Shown piece by piece: positions 1 to 8,351 of a stretch of DNA of 64,000 nucleotides. Location: positions 1 to 64,000 of the forward strand of contig CANGGP010000008.1 of NCBI GenBank assembly GCA_947453445.1, given 5' to 3'. The DNA is from Sphingobacteriaceae bacterium. Lineage in GTDB: Bacteria > Bacteroidota > Bacteroidia > B-17B0 > Aurantibacillaceae. Position 1 is the stretch's first letter; every line of letters starts with the position of its first letter. The notes beneath the pieces were generated by a model. It saw only the letters and a list, made by a program, of their open reading frames with translations. It was not told where the DNA came from and made no database searches. Position numbers and translations under genes: made by a program.

Positions 1-2577
1 GGTTATAAATTCTGCATGTACACACGTACAGGTGGTACCGATGCCAATCCTATTGGAAATTGGGTAACAAACATGGCACAAAACTTTTTCACCAGTTCAC
101 CAAGTTATTTGCATGAAAACATTCACGACATTAAAATCATCCCCGGCAGTCCGGTTAAATTTTACTTTGTTACAGATGCAGGTATTTACCGCTCAATTGA
201 TTTAACGAGTGCATCAAACTTTATTCCACCTTCTTTTCAACCATTTTACAGTGGTTTGGTTACCGGTCAGTTTAATTCTGTGAGCATCGAACGTTTCCCT
301 GTGACTGCCAATGGAAGTAATGTAACAAACGGCACCAACATCACGCCGCTATCTGGCTTTATTGGTGGTACTGGTGCCAATGGCTTTACTTATTATAGTG
401 GTCGTGACACTTTGGTGACCCAAGAAACCAGCTATATGAGCGGTGATATTTACAATGCTGAGTATTCAAAAGTTTTGGACGGATCTGCATTTTTAACCGT
501 TGGTAGTGGTGGATTCTACCGCACTGCCAATGTAAAAAACACAAGTCCTAATTTGGTTGATTTCAACGTTTACACCGGCAGTAGTATTGCATCGTTGGCG
601 CCTGATGCCAGATCATTTTTAAATACCGGTTTCAGTACAGGTACACCATTTAAATTGTGGGAAAATTATGGTCAACTTACCAATTCACCTGACAAAGCCA
701 TTTTTTATAATGATTCACTGCGATTACAATATTCAATTTCAGGTGTGAGTTCTTTGACTACAGCCACTAATTTTACTTTCTCTGCCTCTCGTCCTAACCG
801 ATTTGCAACCATCGATAGCGTTGTAATCAGAACAGGCACAGTGGTGTTGCCAACCACATCAGGTGCAAATTCACCACCATTTACCGGAACTGACAAACAA
901 GATATTTGGATTAAAATTCCAAATACATCATTACCTTCAAATACAGTAAACGTAAGCACAACAACGGTTCCTGTGATTTACACCATCACACCGTTTAATG
1001 GATCAAACATCAATACTTGGGGTCCGGTTGTAAATACTTCTGCTGCCACCGGTGTAACATTAAATGCAACAACCATGCAGGATGTTATTTCAGTTACATT
1101 TAACAATCCCCCATTTTTATCTAAAACAACTGCTTCATTCACAGGTGTACCAGATGCAGCGGCTTATTATAGGGTGTTTGCCACTGTATTTTATAAATAT
1201 AAAGTGGGCGATACAGTTTCTGTTACTGATAACAATATCTCAACCAAGACTTTCAAATATAGTACCGCATTAACAACACCTTTGCGTTGGACTAAAAAAT
1301 ATGTGAATGTTAATCAAAACACCAATGGTCCTAAAACAGGTGTTAATCCGGCCGTTGTGTTAAATAAGGCCACCAATCCTTTGGTTAAAATGCCTACCTC
1401 TCAATCAGCAAGATTGGCTATGGTTTATAACCATCCTGCAATTACTGCAAATGCATATGCCGGTGGAGCAAATCAATATGCCATTGTTGTGTGTAAGTCG
1501 CCGCTTAATTTGAATGACCCATTAAATTTTGTAAGGGTTAGTCAAAGTGGTTGTTTGAGTGATAGTGCCAACGGAATTTCGCCGGTTGTAAATGTGCCAA
1601 TTGCAATTACCGGTAAGCCAATTCTTTTAGAATGGTCGAAAGGCGGAACTGAAATTTATTATGCTACTGACGATTATAAATTATACCGCGTTTCGCATAT
1701 CAATGATATTTTCGATTTATCACCGTCAAGTTATTCAGGAAAGTTTTATTCCGATGTTTTCTCTTATGCGAATCCTATTAACTCTGCTGCTTTAAATCCG
1801 GATTGTCCTTACCGCACCACCTTAATTGGTTCGTTCGACAGACCTATTAGTAGCATTAGTGTGAGCAACGATGATAAAAATTTGGTATTAACTTTTAATA
1901 ATGCTGCTACAGGTACAGGAACAACCGGAACGGTGATGTATAATACTGTTGATTCAAGACTTGCTACTTTAAGCAATATTAACTGGCAGAAAAAAGATGC
2001 TACTGTTTTAGCCGGTAATCTTACTTATTGTTCGTTGATTGAAAAGAACGATAGCAAACAAGTATTTGTAGGCACCGACAATGGTATGTTCTATACTGCC
2101 GATATCACTGCTGCTAGTCCTTCTTGGGCGAATGTAAACAACAACCAATTGCCAAACGTTCAAATATTCGACATCAAGCAACAAACATTTGAATCGCACA
2201 ATTGCTATAATTCAGGTCAAATTTACGTGGCTACAAATGGTAGAGGCGTTTGGACCAGCGGTAAATTCATGAGTGGTTATTATGTTGGCATGAACGAAAT
2301 GGCTAAACCGGAAGTGGAGAAAAATTTAAGTTTGTATCCAAATCCAAGCAATGGCAACGTGAATGTAATTTTTAACGGCTTTAGCGGTGAAGTAGCTTCA
2401 ATTAATGTGATGGATTTAAATGGTAGAACTGTAAAATCGCAGTACATTGGCGAATTGCCAAACCAAGAAGTTGAATACAGCATTGATGCCTCTAATTTAG
2501 CACCTGGCATTTACTTGGTGAATGTTTCAAGTAATTCGGGCATCAAACGTGTTGCGAAATTAATTGTAACTAAGTAA
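1..2577 (+). CDS. Type IX secreted surface protein, 5' end outside window
   Basis: The reading frame is open from base 1, so the gene begins upstream and the first ATG at 16 is probably internal. About 858 residues are visible. The last 80 or so form a type A type IX sorting domain: a SLYPNPSNG motif, then a beta-rich stretch with DLNGR and a final LAPGIYLVNV...KLIVTK strand. The body is rich in T, N, S and G with no recognisable catalytic motif, and it looks like a repetitive beta-structured adhesin or propeller-type protein; a cytochrome or hydrolase role is not supported. It should be exported by Sec, then by the type IX system encoded at 36-42 kb, and end at the cell surface. A strong terminator follows it. 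The function of the body is unknown. Confidence 0.85.
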   Translation, partial: GYKFCMYTRTGGTDANPIGNWVTNMAQNFFTSSPSYLHENIHDIKIIPGSPVKFYFVTDAGIYRSIDLTSASNFIPPSFQPFYSGLVTGQFNSVSIERFPVTANGSNVTNGTNITPLSGFIGGTGANGFTYYSGRDTLVTQETSYMSGDIYNAEYSKVLDGSAFLTVGSGGFYRTANVKNTSPNLVDFNVYTGSSIASLAPDARSFLNTGFSTGTPFKLWENYGQLTNSPDKAIFYNDSLRLQYSISGVSSLTTATNFTFSASRPNRFATIDSVVIRTGTVVLPTTSGANSPPFTGTDKQDIWIKIPNTSLPSNTVNVSTTTVPVIYTITPFNGSNINTWGPVVNTSAATGVTLNATTMQDVISVTFNNPPFLSKTTASFTGVPDAAAYYRVFATVFYKYKVGDTVSVTDNNISTKTFKYSTALTTPLRWTKKYVNVNQNTNGPKTGVNPAVVLNKATNPLVKMPTSQSARLAMVYNHPAITANAYAGGANQYAIVVCKSPLNLNDPLNFVRVSQSGCLSDSANGISPVVNVPIAITGKPILLEWSKGGTEIYYATDDYKLYRVSHINDIFDLSPSSYSGKFYSDVFSYANPINSAALNPDCPYRTTLIGSFDRPISSISVSNDDKNLVLTFNNAATGTGTTGTVMYNTVDSRLATLSNINWQKKDATVLAGNLTYCSLIEKNDSKQVFVGTDNGMFYTADITAASPSWANVNNNQLPNVQIFDIKQQTFESHNCYNSGQIYVATNGRGVWTSGKFMSGYYVGMNEMAKPEVEKNLSLYPNPSNGNVNVIFNGFSGEVASINVMDLNGRTVKSQYIGELPNQEVEYSIDASNLAPGIYLVNVSSNSGIKRVAKLIVTK

Positions 2578-2598
2578 CAAGGATCTTTTAATAAAATT

Positions 2599-2627
2599 AA
2601 GCCGCTTACATCAAGCGGCTTTTTTTT
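2599..2627 (+). terminator. Rho-independent terminator after the type IX substrate gene
   Basis: A 9-bp perfect stem, AAGCCGCTT at 2599-2607 paired with AAGCGGCTT at 2613-2621, has a 5-base loop and runs into eight T residues. It sits 21 bases after the stop codon and directly before murQ. Confidence 0.9.
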
Positions 2628-2645
2628 GTGCCTAATTTAGAGGGA

Positions 2646-3452
2646 ATGAAAAGCACTGAAGCAGATTCGCATTACAATGATTTAGAAAAAATGCCCATTC
2701 ACGATTTGTTATTGAATATGAATCGTGAAGATAAAACGGTGCCCATGGCCATTGAAAAAGCCATTCCTCAAATTGAAAAAGTGGTTGAACAAGTTTATTT
2801 AAAACTGAAAGAAGGTGGCCGATTATTTTATTTAGGGGCCGGCACCAGCGGCAGATTGGGCATTGTGGATGCAAGTGAATGTCCGCCAACATACGGCATT
2901 GCACATGGTATCGTGATTGGCATCATTGCCGGTGGCGATGCTGCTATTCGCAAAGCAGTTGAATTTGCCGAAGATGACCTAAAACAAGGTTGGTTAGATT
3001 TAAAAGGTTTTAATATAAGTCACAAAGATGTTGTGATAGGCATCGCCGCTTCGGGATCAACGCCTTATGTTTGTGCAGCACTTAAAGCTTGTAATGCCGA
3101 AAAGATTGTTACTGCTTGTATTACCTGCAATGCCAACAGCGAAGTGGCGCAAATCGCCCAATTTCCAATTGAGGTGGTGGTTGGTCCTGAATTTGTAACA
3201 GGGTCAACGCGTATGAAAAGTGGTACCGCACAAAAATTGGTTCTGAATATGATCTCTACCTCGGTGATGATTAAGCTGGGACGTGTGAAAGGTAATAAAA
3301 TGGTGGACATGCAATTAAGCAATAACAAACTTGTAGACAGAGGCACTCAAATGTTGATGAAGAATACAGGCATGCTTGATTATGAATCAGCCAAAGCCTT
3401 ATTGTTAAAGTATGGCAGTGTACGAAAGGCTACTGAAGCCTATCAACATTAG
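2646..3452 (+). CDS. murQ: N-acetylmuramic acid 6-phosphate etherase
   Basis: MurQ removes the lactyl ether from N-acetylmuramic acid 6-phosphate to give GlcNAc-6-phosphate in peptidoglycan recycling. The SIS-fold signature is clear: YLGAGTSGRLGIVDASECPP near the N terminus, GIAASGSTPYV in the middle, and VVGPEFVTGSTRMKSGTAQK with the conserved STRMKSGTAQK helix. The 268-residue length is usual for the family, apart from a slightly short C terminus. I start at ATG 2646. A GTG at 2628 is also in frame, but it lies directly against the T-run of the upstream terminator, and homologues begin around the T-E-x-D/N-x-x-Y motif that follows 2646. It ends convergently with the exonuclease gene, overlapping it by four bases. 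Confidence 0.93.
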   Translation: MKSTEADSHYNDLEKMPIHDLLLNMNREDKTVPMAIEKAIPQIEKVVEQVYLKLKEGGRLFYLGAGTSGRLGIVDASECPPTYGIAHGIVIGIIAGGDAAIRKAVEFAEDDLKQGWLDLKGFNISHKDVVIGIAASGSTPYVCAALKACNAEKIVTACITCNANSEVAQIAQFPIEVVVGPEFVTGSTRMKSGTAQKLVLNMISTSVMIKLGRVKGNKMVDMQLSNNKLVDRGTQMLMKNTGMLDYESAKALLLKYGSVRKATEAYQH

Positions 3453-4252
3453 GCCATTAATTTTAATCTAAGTGCAGTGATGACCTTTTTTGTGTACAAT
3501 GGAAAATCCCCTTGCATCATCCAATTATAATAGGAAGGTTCTTTTTTAAACACCTCCAAAACCGGTTTATCCTTGTGTTTGCCAAAAGAAAAAACCTCTA
3601 CTCCATTTTCGTTGTAAACAATTCTTCCGGCTAAATCAACATTTTTTGTTTTGGTACTAAAAGCGCTCAATTGGGCTATATCAGCGGTGATGGGCTGAAT
3701 TTTACGTCCCTCTTCATCTTCAATTTCTACACCTTCATATTTGTTTAATTGCTCTTTAAATATTTCATAGGTGGCAAGTGCATCCGATTCGGCACTATGT
3801 GCTTTTTCGAGTTGTTTCTGACAATAAAATTTATAGGCGGCAACCAAATTACGCGGCTCCATCATGTGAAAAATATTTTGCACATCAATTAAACGACGGT
3901 TGCTTAAATCGAAATCGCATTCGGCACGCAAAAATTCTTCAGCCAACATTGGTATATCAAACTTATTTGAATTGTATCCTGCTAAATCGGCATTGCCTAT
4001 AAACCTGAGTAAATCAGGGGCTGCTTCCTTGAAGCTTGGCGCATCTATTATATCCGCATCAAAAATACCATGTATTTTAGAAACTTTTTCAGGAATTGGG
4101 ATGCCCGGATTAAAACGCATGGTTTTAATTTCTGTTTGATGGTCGGTTTTTAATTTAACCAAGGAAATTTCAACGATTCTGTCTGAACCAACACTCAAAC
4201 CTGTGGCTTCAATATCGAGAAAAATGATGGGTTTGTGAAGTTTTAATTCCAT
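3449..4252 (-). CDS. DEDDh 3'-5' exonuclease, DnaQ-like
   Basis: This is a DnaQ/RNase T-fold exonuclease. Exo I is FLDIEATGL (D and E metal ligands), Exo II is LAGYNSNKFDIPML, and Exo III is HSAESDALATYEIF with the H-x4-D that defines DEDDh enzymes. After the nuclease domain (about residues 8-180) comes a tail of some 60 residues, with FSFGKHKDKPVLEV and YYNWMM, resembling the C-terminal domain of ExoX-like nucleases. At 267 residues it is not the polymerase III epsilon subunit fused to a polymerase. A role in DNA repair or RNA trimming is likely, but the substrate cannot be read from sequence. ispH lies 10 bases upstream on the same strand, so the two may be cotranscribed. Confidence 0.88.
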   Translation of the reverse strand: MELKLHKPIIFLDIEATGLSVGSDRIVEISLVKLKTDHQTEIKTMRFNPGIPIPEKVSKIHGIFDADIIDAPSFKEAAPDLLRFIGNADLAGYNSNKFDIPMLAEEFLRAECDFDLSNRRLIDVQNIFHMMEPRNLVAAYKFYCQKQLEKAHSAESDALATYEIFKEQLNKYEGVEIEDEEGRKIQPITADIAQLSAFSTKTKNVDLAGRIVYNENGVEVFSFGKHKDKPVLEVFKKEPSYYNWMMQGDFPLYTKKVITALRLKLMA

Positions 4253-4262
4253 GCTGTATAAT

Positions 4263-5498
4263 TTATGGATTGTTGGCCATCAGCTCTTTTAAAACATCGG
4301 CTTCATCTTTGTGAATATTGTAAAACGAATTTATTTTATTGATGACTTGGTCTAACATAGCGTCAGGACAAGAGGCACCGCTGGTGATGATGATGCGTAA
4401 GGCTTCTTTTTCTGGTAAAAATAAATGGGAGCTGATTCTTTTTTTCTGATGTAAATCGTAATGATGGATGGTGTTTTGATTTTCAATTTCTTGTGCCGAA
4501 GAAATATAATAGGTTTTAAATTTCTGCTCAAGTAATTCAACCAAGTGCTGGGTATTGCTACTGTTGTATCCACCCACCACAATGGCCAAATCGGCCTCGC
4601 TGCTTAACAGTCCGAGGGTTGCATCTTGGTTTTCTTTGGTTGCGTAACACAAGGTGTCGCGTGTTTCGGCAAAATGTTCTTTTATTTCATGCTCACCAAA
4701 TTTGCGCTGCATCACCGATTTTAAGTAGTCGGCAATTTCTTGGGTTTCGGTCGCCAACATGGTTGTTTGATTAATGACCCCAATTTTATTTAAGTGTTTT
4801 TGTATATCGAATCCTTCGGTATGTTTATTGGTAAAATCTGTTTCAAATTCGGCTTGTGATTTTTGCTGTAAGATATAGGCCGTTAATTTTTCGGCTTCGG
4901 CCATGTCGCGCAATACCACAACGGCTTGGGCATCTTTAGCACTTCGCGAAAAAGTTGATCGTGTTTCTTCATGGTTGTATTTTCCATGAATGATAATGGT
5001 ATGGTTGGATTGACCGATTTGCTCTGATTTTTTCCAAACACGCTCAACAAATGGGCAAGTGGTATTATACGCTTGGGTTTGAATGCCTCTTGCTTCGAGC
5101 AATGCTAATAATTGCAAAGGGGCGCCAAAGGCAGGGATTACAACAATGTCATCAGCTTTTAATGCATCAAAAGGAATCAACTGCTTGCCTTCAGTACTTT
5201 GCAAAAACTTTAATCCACGCGCAGTTAAATCATTGTTCACCTCCGGATTATGAATCATTTCACTGAGTAAAAAAATTCTTTTATCCGGATTTTCATCAAT
5301 GGCTTTAAAGGCAATTTCAATGGCATTTTCAACACCGTAACAAAATCCAAAATGGCGTGCAATCACGTATTTTATTTTGCCAAAATTCAAATGACTTGGT
5401 TGATTGTCTTTTTTACGCGGATCTTGCACACGGCGATAATCTTTCACCTTTGATATAAGGGAACTACGGTAAAAAGCAGGAACATTAAACTGTTTCAT
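4263..5498 (-). CDS. ispH: 4-hydroxy-3-methylbut-2-enyl diphosphate reductase
   Basis: IspH is the last enzyme of the MEP isoprenoid pathway. It is an iron-sulfur reductase making IPP and DMAPP from HMBPP. The three cluster cysteines are seen in GFCYGVENAI (C53), NTTCPFVERVWK, and TSGASCPDAMLDQVI. GGYNSSNT and the catalytic E-T-Q-E region (TTMLATETQEI) are present. At 411 residues it is the long form typical of Bacteroidota, with an N-terminal extension and an insertion in the middle, compared with about 315 residues in E. coli. A TAACTTTG promoter element lies 10 bases upstream in the gap to xerD, suggesting its own start site. Confidence is high. Confidence 0.96.
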   Translation of the reverse strand: MKQFNVPAFYRSSLISKVKDYRRVQDPRKKDNQPSHLNFGKIKYVIARHFGFCYGVENAIEIAFKAIDENPDKRIFLLSEMIHNPEVNNDLTARGLKFLQSTEGKQLIPFDALKADDIVVIPAFGAPLQLLALLEARGIQTQAYNTTCPFVERVWKKSEQIGQSNHTIIIHGKYNHEETRSTFSRSAKDAQAVVVLRDMAEAEKLTAYILQQKSQAEFETDFTNKHTEGFDIQKHLNKIGVINQTTMLATETQEIADYLKSVMQRKFGEHEIKEHFAETRDTLCYATKENQDATLGLLSSEADLAIVVGGYNSSNTQHLVELLEQKFKTYYISSAQEIENQNTIHHYDLHQKKRISSHLFLPEKEALRIIITSGASCPDAMLDQVINKINSFYNIHKDEADVLKELMANNP

Positions 5499-5508
5499 GA
5501 ATGAATAA

Positions 5509-5516
5509 CAAAGTTA
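5509..5516 (-). promoter_or_regulatory. Bacteroidota -7 element for ispH
   Basis: On the minus strand this reads TAACTTTG, matching TAnnTTTG. It ends 10 bases before the ispH ATG, giving a very short leader. No clear -33 TTG is visible because the upstream DNA is the end of xerD. Confidence 0.5.
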
Positions 5517-5517
5517 G

Positions 5518-6426
5518 CTATTTTTTGTTGCGGGGATGGTAACTTAAAATATTATCGCGCAAATATTCACGGTCGAGATGGGTATATATTTCGGTGGTGG
5601 TAATACTTTCATGCCCGAGCATTTCCTGTACAGCCCTTAAATCAGCCCCTCCCTCAACCAAATGTGTGGCAAATGAATGGCGAAATGTATGCGGACTCAA
5701 CTGTTTTTTTATCCCGGCTTTTTGTGCCAAACTTTTTATGATATAAAACACCATCACGCGCGATAGCTGGGCCCCTCTTCGGTTTAAAAAGAGAACATTT
5801 TCATGCCCTTTTTTTATTTGCAGATGCACCCGGATTTGCTTTAAATATTGGTTAATTAATCGGATGGCAGTTTTACCAATCGGCACCAATCTTTCTTTGT
5901 TGCCTTTTCCTTTTACCTTAATGTACTCTTCATTTAAATACAAATCGGTGATTTGCAGCCCCACCAATTCACTTACCCGCAAGCCGCATGAGTAAAGGGT
6001 TTCAAGCATGCACAAATTTCGTTCACCTTCTGCTGTGCTCCGGTCGATGAGGGCAAACATGGCGTCAATTTCTTCCACATTTAAAAACGTAGGTAACTTT
6101 CGCTTTAATTTAGGTGTTTCGAGCAATTCGGCAGGACTCGTTGGGATGTCATTTTCGAGAGTAAGGAATTTAAAAAAGGTTTTGATGCCTGAAATAACCC
6201 TACTTTGTGTAGAAGCTGAAAAGCCCAATTCAGCCAACCACTCAACAAAACTTTGAAGCTGTTTAAAATTATAGCTGCTTGGTATTTGGTGATTGAGGAA
6301 AAGTTCGGCGTGGTGCTCTAATTTTTTCAAATCATCGGCATAGGCTTCGATTGAATTTTTCGACAAGGAGCGTTCTAACAACAGATACTGTTCGAAGCGA
6401 ATGTAGTATGACTTCCAGCTACTCAT
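5518..6426 (-). CDS. xerD: Tyrosine recombinase XerD-type
   Basis: This 302-residue site-specific recombinase has an N-terminal SAM-like core-binding domain (about 1-95, YIRFEQYLLLERSLSKNSI) and a C-terminal catalytic domain. The catalytic set is visible: R in YSCGLRVSEL, K in KVKGKGNKERLVP, H-x-x-R in HTFRHSFATHL, H in LGHESITTTEIYTH, and the Tyr of the same motif. Length and the complete catalytic set fit the housekeeping Xer proteins that resolve chromosome dimers at dif. No adjacent transposon or integron structure is present. XerD is preferred over XerC by general similarity, but Bacteroidota often carry both, so the letter is uncertain. Confidence 0.9.
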   Translation of the reverse strand: MSSWKSYYIRFEQYLLLERSLSKNSIEAYADDLKKLEHHAELFLNHQIPSSYNFKQLQSFVEWLAELGFSASTQSRVISGIKTFFKFLTLENDIPTSPAELLETPKLKRKLPTFLNVEEIDAMFALIDRSTAEGERNLCMLETLYSCGLRVSELVGLQITDLYLNEEYIKVKGKGNKERLVPIGKTAIRLINQYLKQIRVHLQIKKGHENVLFLNRRGAQLSRVMVFYIIKSLAQKAGIKKQLSPHTFRHSFATHLVEGGADLRAVQEMLGHESITTTEIYTHLDREYLRDNILSYHPRNKK

Positions 6427-6477
6427 GAATAAACCTTGAATCTTTAATTTAAGAAAAATAAAGCTTAAATTAATGGC

Positions 6478-6891
6478 ATGAAGTTAGCAATTATTAACGG
6501 ACCAAATTTAAATTTACTTGGTATTCGACAACCCGAAATATATGGTGGGCGTTCGTTTGACGATTTTTATTTTGAACTCAAACAAAAATATCCGCAGCAC
6601 CAGTTCAGTTATTTTCAATCGAATATTGAAGGCGAATTAATTGATAAAATTCAAGCATTCGGCATGAACCACGATGGTTTAATTATAAATGCCGGTGCAT
6701 ACACCCATACATCAATAGCGATAGCTGATGCGGTTGCAGCCATTAAAGCGCCTTGTGTAGAAGTGCATATCAGCAATATTTTTTCGAGAGAAGATTATCG
6801 TCATGTTTCATACTTGGGCGCCAAATGCAAAGGCAGCATCAGTGGTTTTGGCTTACAATCTTATCACTTGGCAATTGAAAGCTTCATATAA
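6478..6891 (+). CDS. aroQ: 3-dehydroquinate dehydratase, type II
   Basis: AroQ converts 3-dehydroquinate to 3-dehydroshikimate in the shikimate pathway. At 137 residues this is a type II enzyme (dodecamer). Motifs are INGPNLNLLGIRQPEIYG at the N terminus with the catalytic Tyr, NIEGELIDKIQ, INAGAYTHTSIAIADA, and VEVHISNIFSREDYRH with the catalytic His. It stands alone between divergent xerD and convergent tsaC/sua5, with only 5 bases between its stop and the next gene's stop. Confidence 0.96.
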   Translation: MKLAIINGPNLNLLGIRQPEIYGGRSFDDFYFELKQKYPQHQFSYFQSNIEGELIDKIQAFGMNHDGLIINAGAYTHTSIAIADAVAAIKAPCVEVHISNIFSREDYRHVSYLGAKCKGSISGFGLQSYHLAIESFI

Positions 6892-6896
6892 AGAAA

Positions 6897-7520
6897 TTAA
6901 TCCAAAACGTCCAAGGAACCAAGACCCTCGCGGGTAACGTTAAAATCACCTTCGCTGCAATCGATAATGGTGGAAGGATAAATGTTACCAAAACCGCCAT
7001 CAATCACCATATCAACCTGATCTTGGTAATTATCGTGTATTACTTCAGGATCAGAAAAATACTCCAAAATATCGTCGCCGGTATCGTGTAAACTGGTTGA
7101 TATAAGCGGATTTCCGAGCATCTCAACAATGGCTTTGCAAATGGCATTATTGGGTACGCGTATACCAACCGTTTTTTTATTGTGTTTTAAAAGCTTGGGC
7201 ACATTGTTGTTTGCTTCCAAAATAAAAGTGTATTGGCCCGGCAAAGCTTTTTTCATCACCCTAAAAACATGGTTTGGTATGGGCTTGGTGAATTCGCTTA
7301 AGTGGCTTAAATCAGAGCAAACAAATGAAAAATTAGATTTTTCGGGCTTGATGTTTTTTAGTTTACAAATGCGTTCAATGGCTCTGGTTTGTGTAATGTC
7401 GCAACCCAAGGCATACACTGTATCGGTTGGGTAAATAATGATGCCGCCATCCTTTAAACAGGCAATGATTTTGAGTATATCATTGGTTTGTATATTCTTT
7501 TCATTTACCCTAATTAACAT
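6897..7520 (-). CDS. Threonylcarbamoyl-AMP synthase (Sua5/YrdC family)
   Basis: This enzyme makes threonylcarbamoyl-AMP from threonine, bicarbonate and ATP for the t6A base at tRNA position 37. YrdC-domain motifs are visible: GGIIIYPTDTVYALGCD at the N terminus, KNIKPEKSNFSFVC for the KxR-type nucleotide site, ALPGQYTFIL, and KTVGIRVPNN. The 207-residue length corresponds to the short TsaC/YciO type without the Sua5 C-terminal domain. Because YciO paralogues have the same fold, the exact symbol is left open. A TAnnTTTG promoter lies 4 bases before the ATG. Confidence 0.88.
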   Translation of the reverse strand: MLIRVNEKNIQTNDILKIIACLKDGGIIIYPTDTVYALGCDITQTRAIERICKLKNIKPEKSNFSFVCSDLSHLSEFTKPIPNHVFRVMKKALPGQYTFILEANNNVPKLLKHNKKTVGIRVPNNAICKAIVEMLGNPLISTSLHDTGDDILEYFSDPEVIHDNYQDQVDMVIDGGFGNIYPSTIIDCSEGDFNVTREGLGSLDVLD

Positions 7521-7524
7521 GTAT

Positions 7525-7557
7525 CAAAGTTACGCATTCATAAAATTATTTGATCAA
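7525..7557 (-). promoter_or_regulatory. Bacteroidota promoter for the YrdC-family gene
   Basis: On the minus strand the -33 TTG (plus coordinates 7555-7557) and the -7 element TAACTTTG (7525-7532) are 22 bases apart. The element ends only 4 bases before the start codon at 7520, so the transcript is probably leaderless or nearly so. Confidence 0.6.
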
Positions 7558-7672
7558 TTTTATTGTTGCACAGAAATTTATTTTTTAAATTCTGTAACCT
7601 TTATGCAAAAGCGAGCGTAAACAGAGTAGTTCTTTTTTGTTATTTCATCATCATTCAATCAATGTCTCACTT

Positions 7673-7680
7673 TAAATTTG
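7673..7680 (+). promoter_or_regulatory. Candidate -7 element, TAAATTTG
   Basis: TAAATTTG matches TAnnTTTG and ends 6 bases before the ATG at 7687. It overlaps the alternative TTG start at 7678 and so argues against that start. No -33 TTG is seen at the expected distance. Confidence 0.38.
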
Positions 7681-7686
7681 AAAAAC

Positions 7687-8235
7687 ATGAAAACATTTTT
7701 TACACTTTGCATCGCCGCAATGCTTTATTGCCAATCTGCCTCAGCGCAATCTGTTTGTCGTTCACAACTGCTTAATTACACGGGACCTCACAATACAGCA
7801 GAACTCACCACTAAATTATTCGCATCGAACAACCCCATCATCACCAGCCTCAGCAGCAATTTGAAACAGGCCTTAATTTTAAGAACCGTTTTTGACAATG
7901 GTTATCCAAGAGGCATAGACAGTACAGATGCTGACATTGCCAATTTGTACCAATCGAGCAACGGCAGCGCGGTGTTAAGCGCCATTTTTAATTGTCCTGT
8001 AAGCATTTACAGTTATGCCAATAAACCTTCTATATCTACAATGGGCATGAATACGTTTTTAGGCTTGTTTAATTCAGACCAAGCAAAGTATGCTTACACT
8101 CCATTTATCACTGTTTGTTACAATTGTTATTTTGGCAAAAGTGATGTATGCTGCTATGTAGGCGGACCGGGCTGTTACGACATAGCCATTGAGTTCACCG
8201 GCTCCGGTGAGCATTTTTACGTGATTCAAGAATAA
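7687..8235 (+). CDS. Small secreted protein of unknown function
   Basis: I do not recognise a family. The 182-residue product opens with a clear Sec signal peptide (MKTFFTLCIAAMLYCQSASA, cleavage before QSVC). The mature part has about ten cysteines, most near the C terminus in a CYNCYFGKSDVCCYVGGPGCYD-like region, suggesting disulfides or metal binding outside the cytoplasm. The start at 7687 is preferred over an in-frame TTG at 7678 because it places the signal peptide correctly and because a promoter-like element covers the TTG. It precedes another secreted protein by 116 bases on the same strand. It carries no sorting domain. Confidence 0.7.
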   Translation: MKTFFTLCIAAMLYCQSASAQSVCRSQLLNYTGPHNTAELTTKLFASNNPIITSLSSNLKQALILRTVFDNGYPRGIDSTDADIANLYQSSNGSAVLSAIFNCPVSIYSYANKPSISTMGMNTFLGLFNSDQAKYAYTPFITVCYNCYFGKSDVCCYVGGPGCYDIAIEFTGSGEHFYVIQE

Positions 8236-8243
8236 TTTATTGC

Positions 8244-8260
8244 AGCAAATACAATTTGCT
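8244..8260 (+). other. Small hairpin after the secreted-protein gene
   Basis: AGCAAAT and ATTTGCT form a 7-bp stem with a 3-base loop just after the stop codon. There is no T-run, so it is at best a weak terminator or an mRNA 3' end stabiliser. Confidence 0.3.
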
Positions 8261-8351
8261 CAAGTGTTTCGCTATCTTCCAATTTAGCGATACTGACACC
8301 TCTCCTCGCCGTTTTTATTTGACCATTCATGTACTTTAAAAAATTTAAATC

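Noticed and set aside
5518-6426. Integrase marking a mobile element
   Set aside because: The recombinase looks like a housekeeping Xer protein; no attachment-site repeats, tRNA or phage genes are near.
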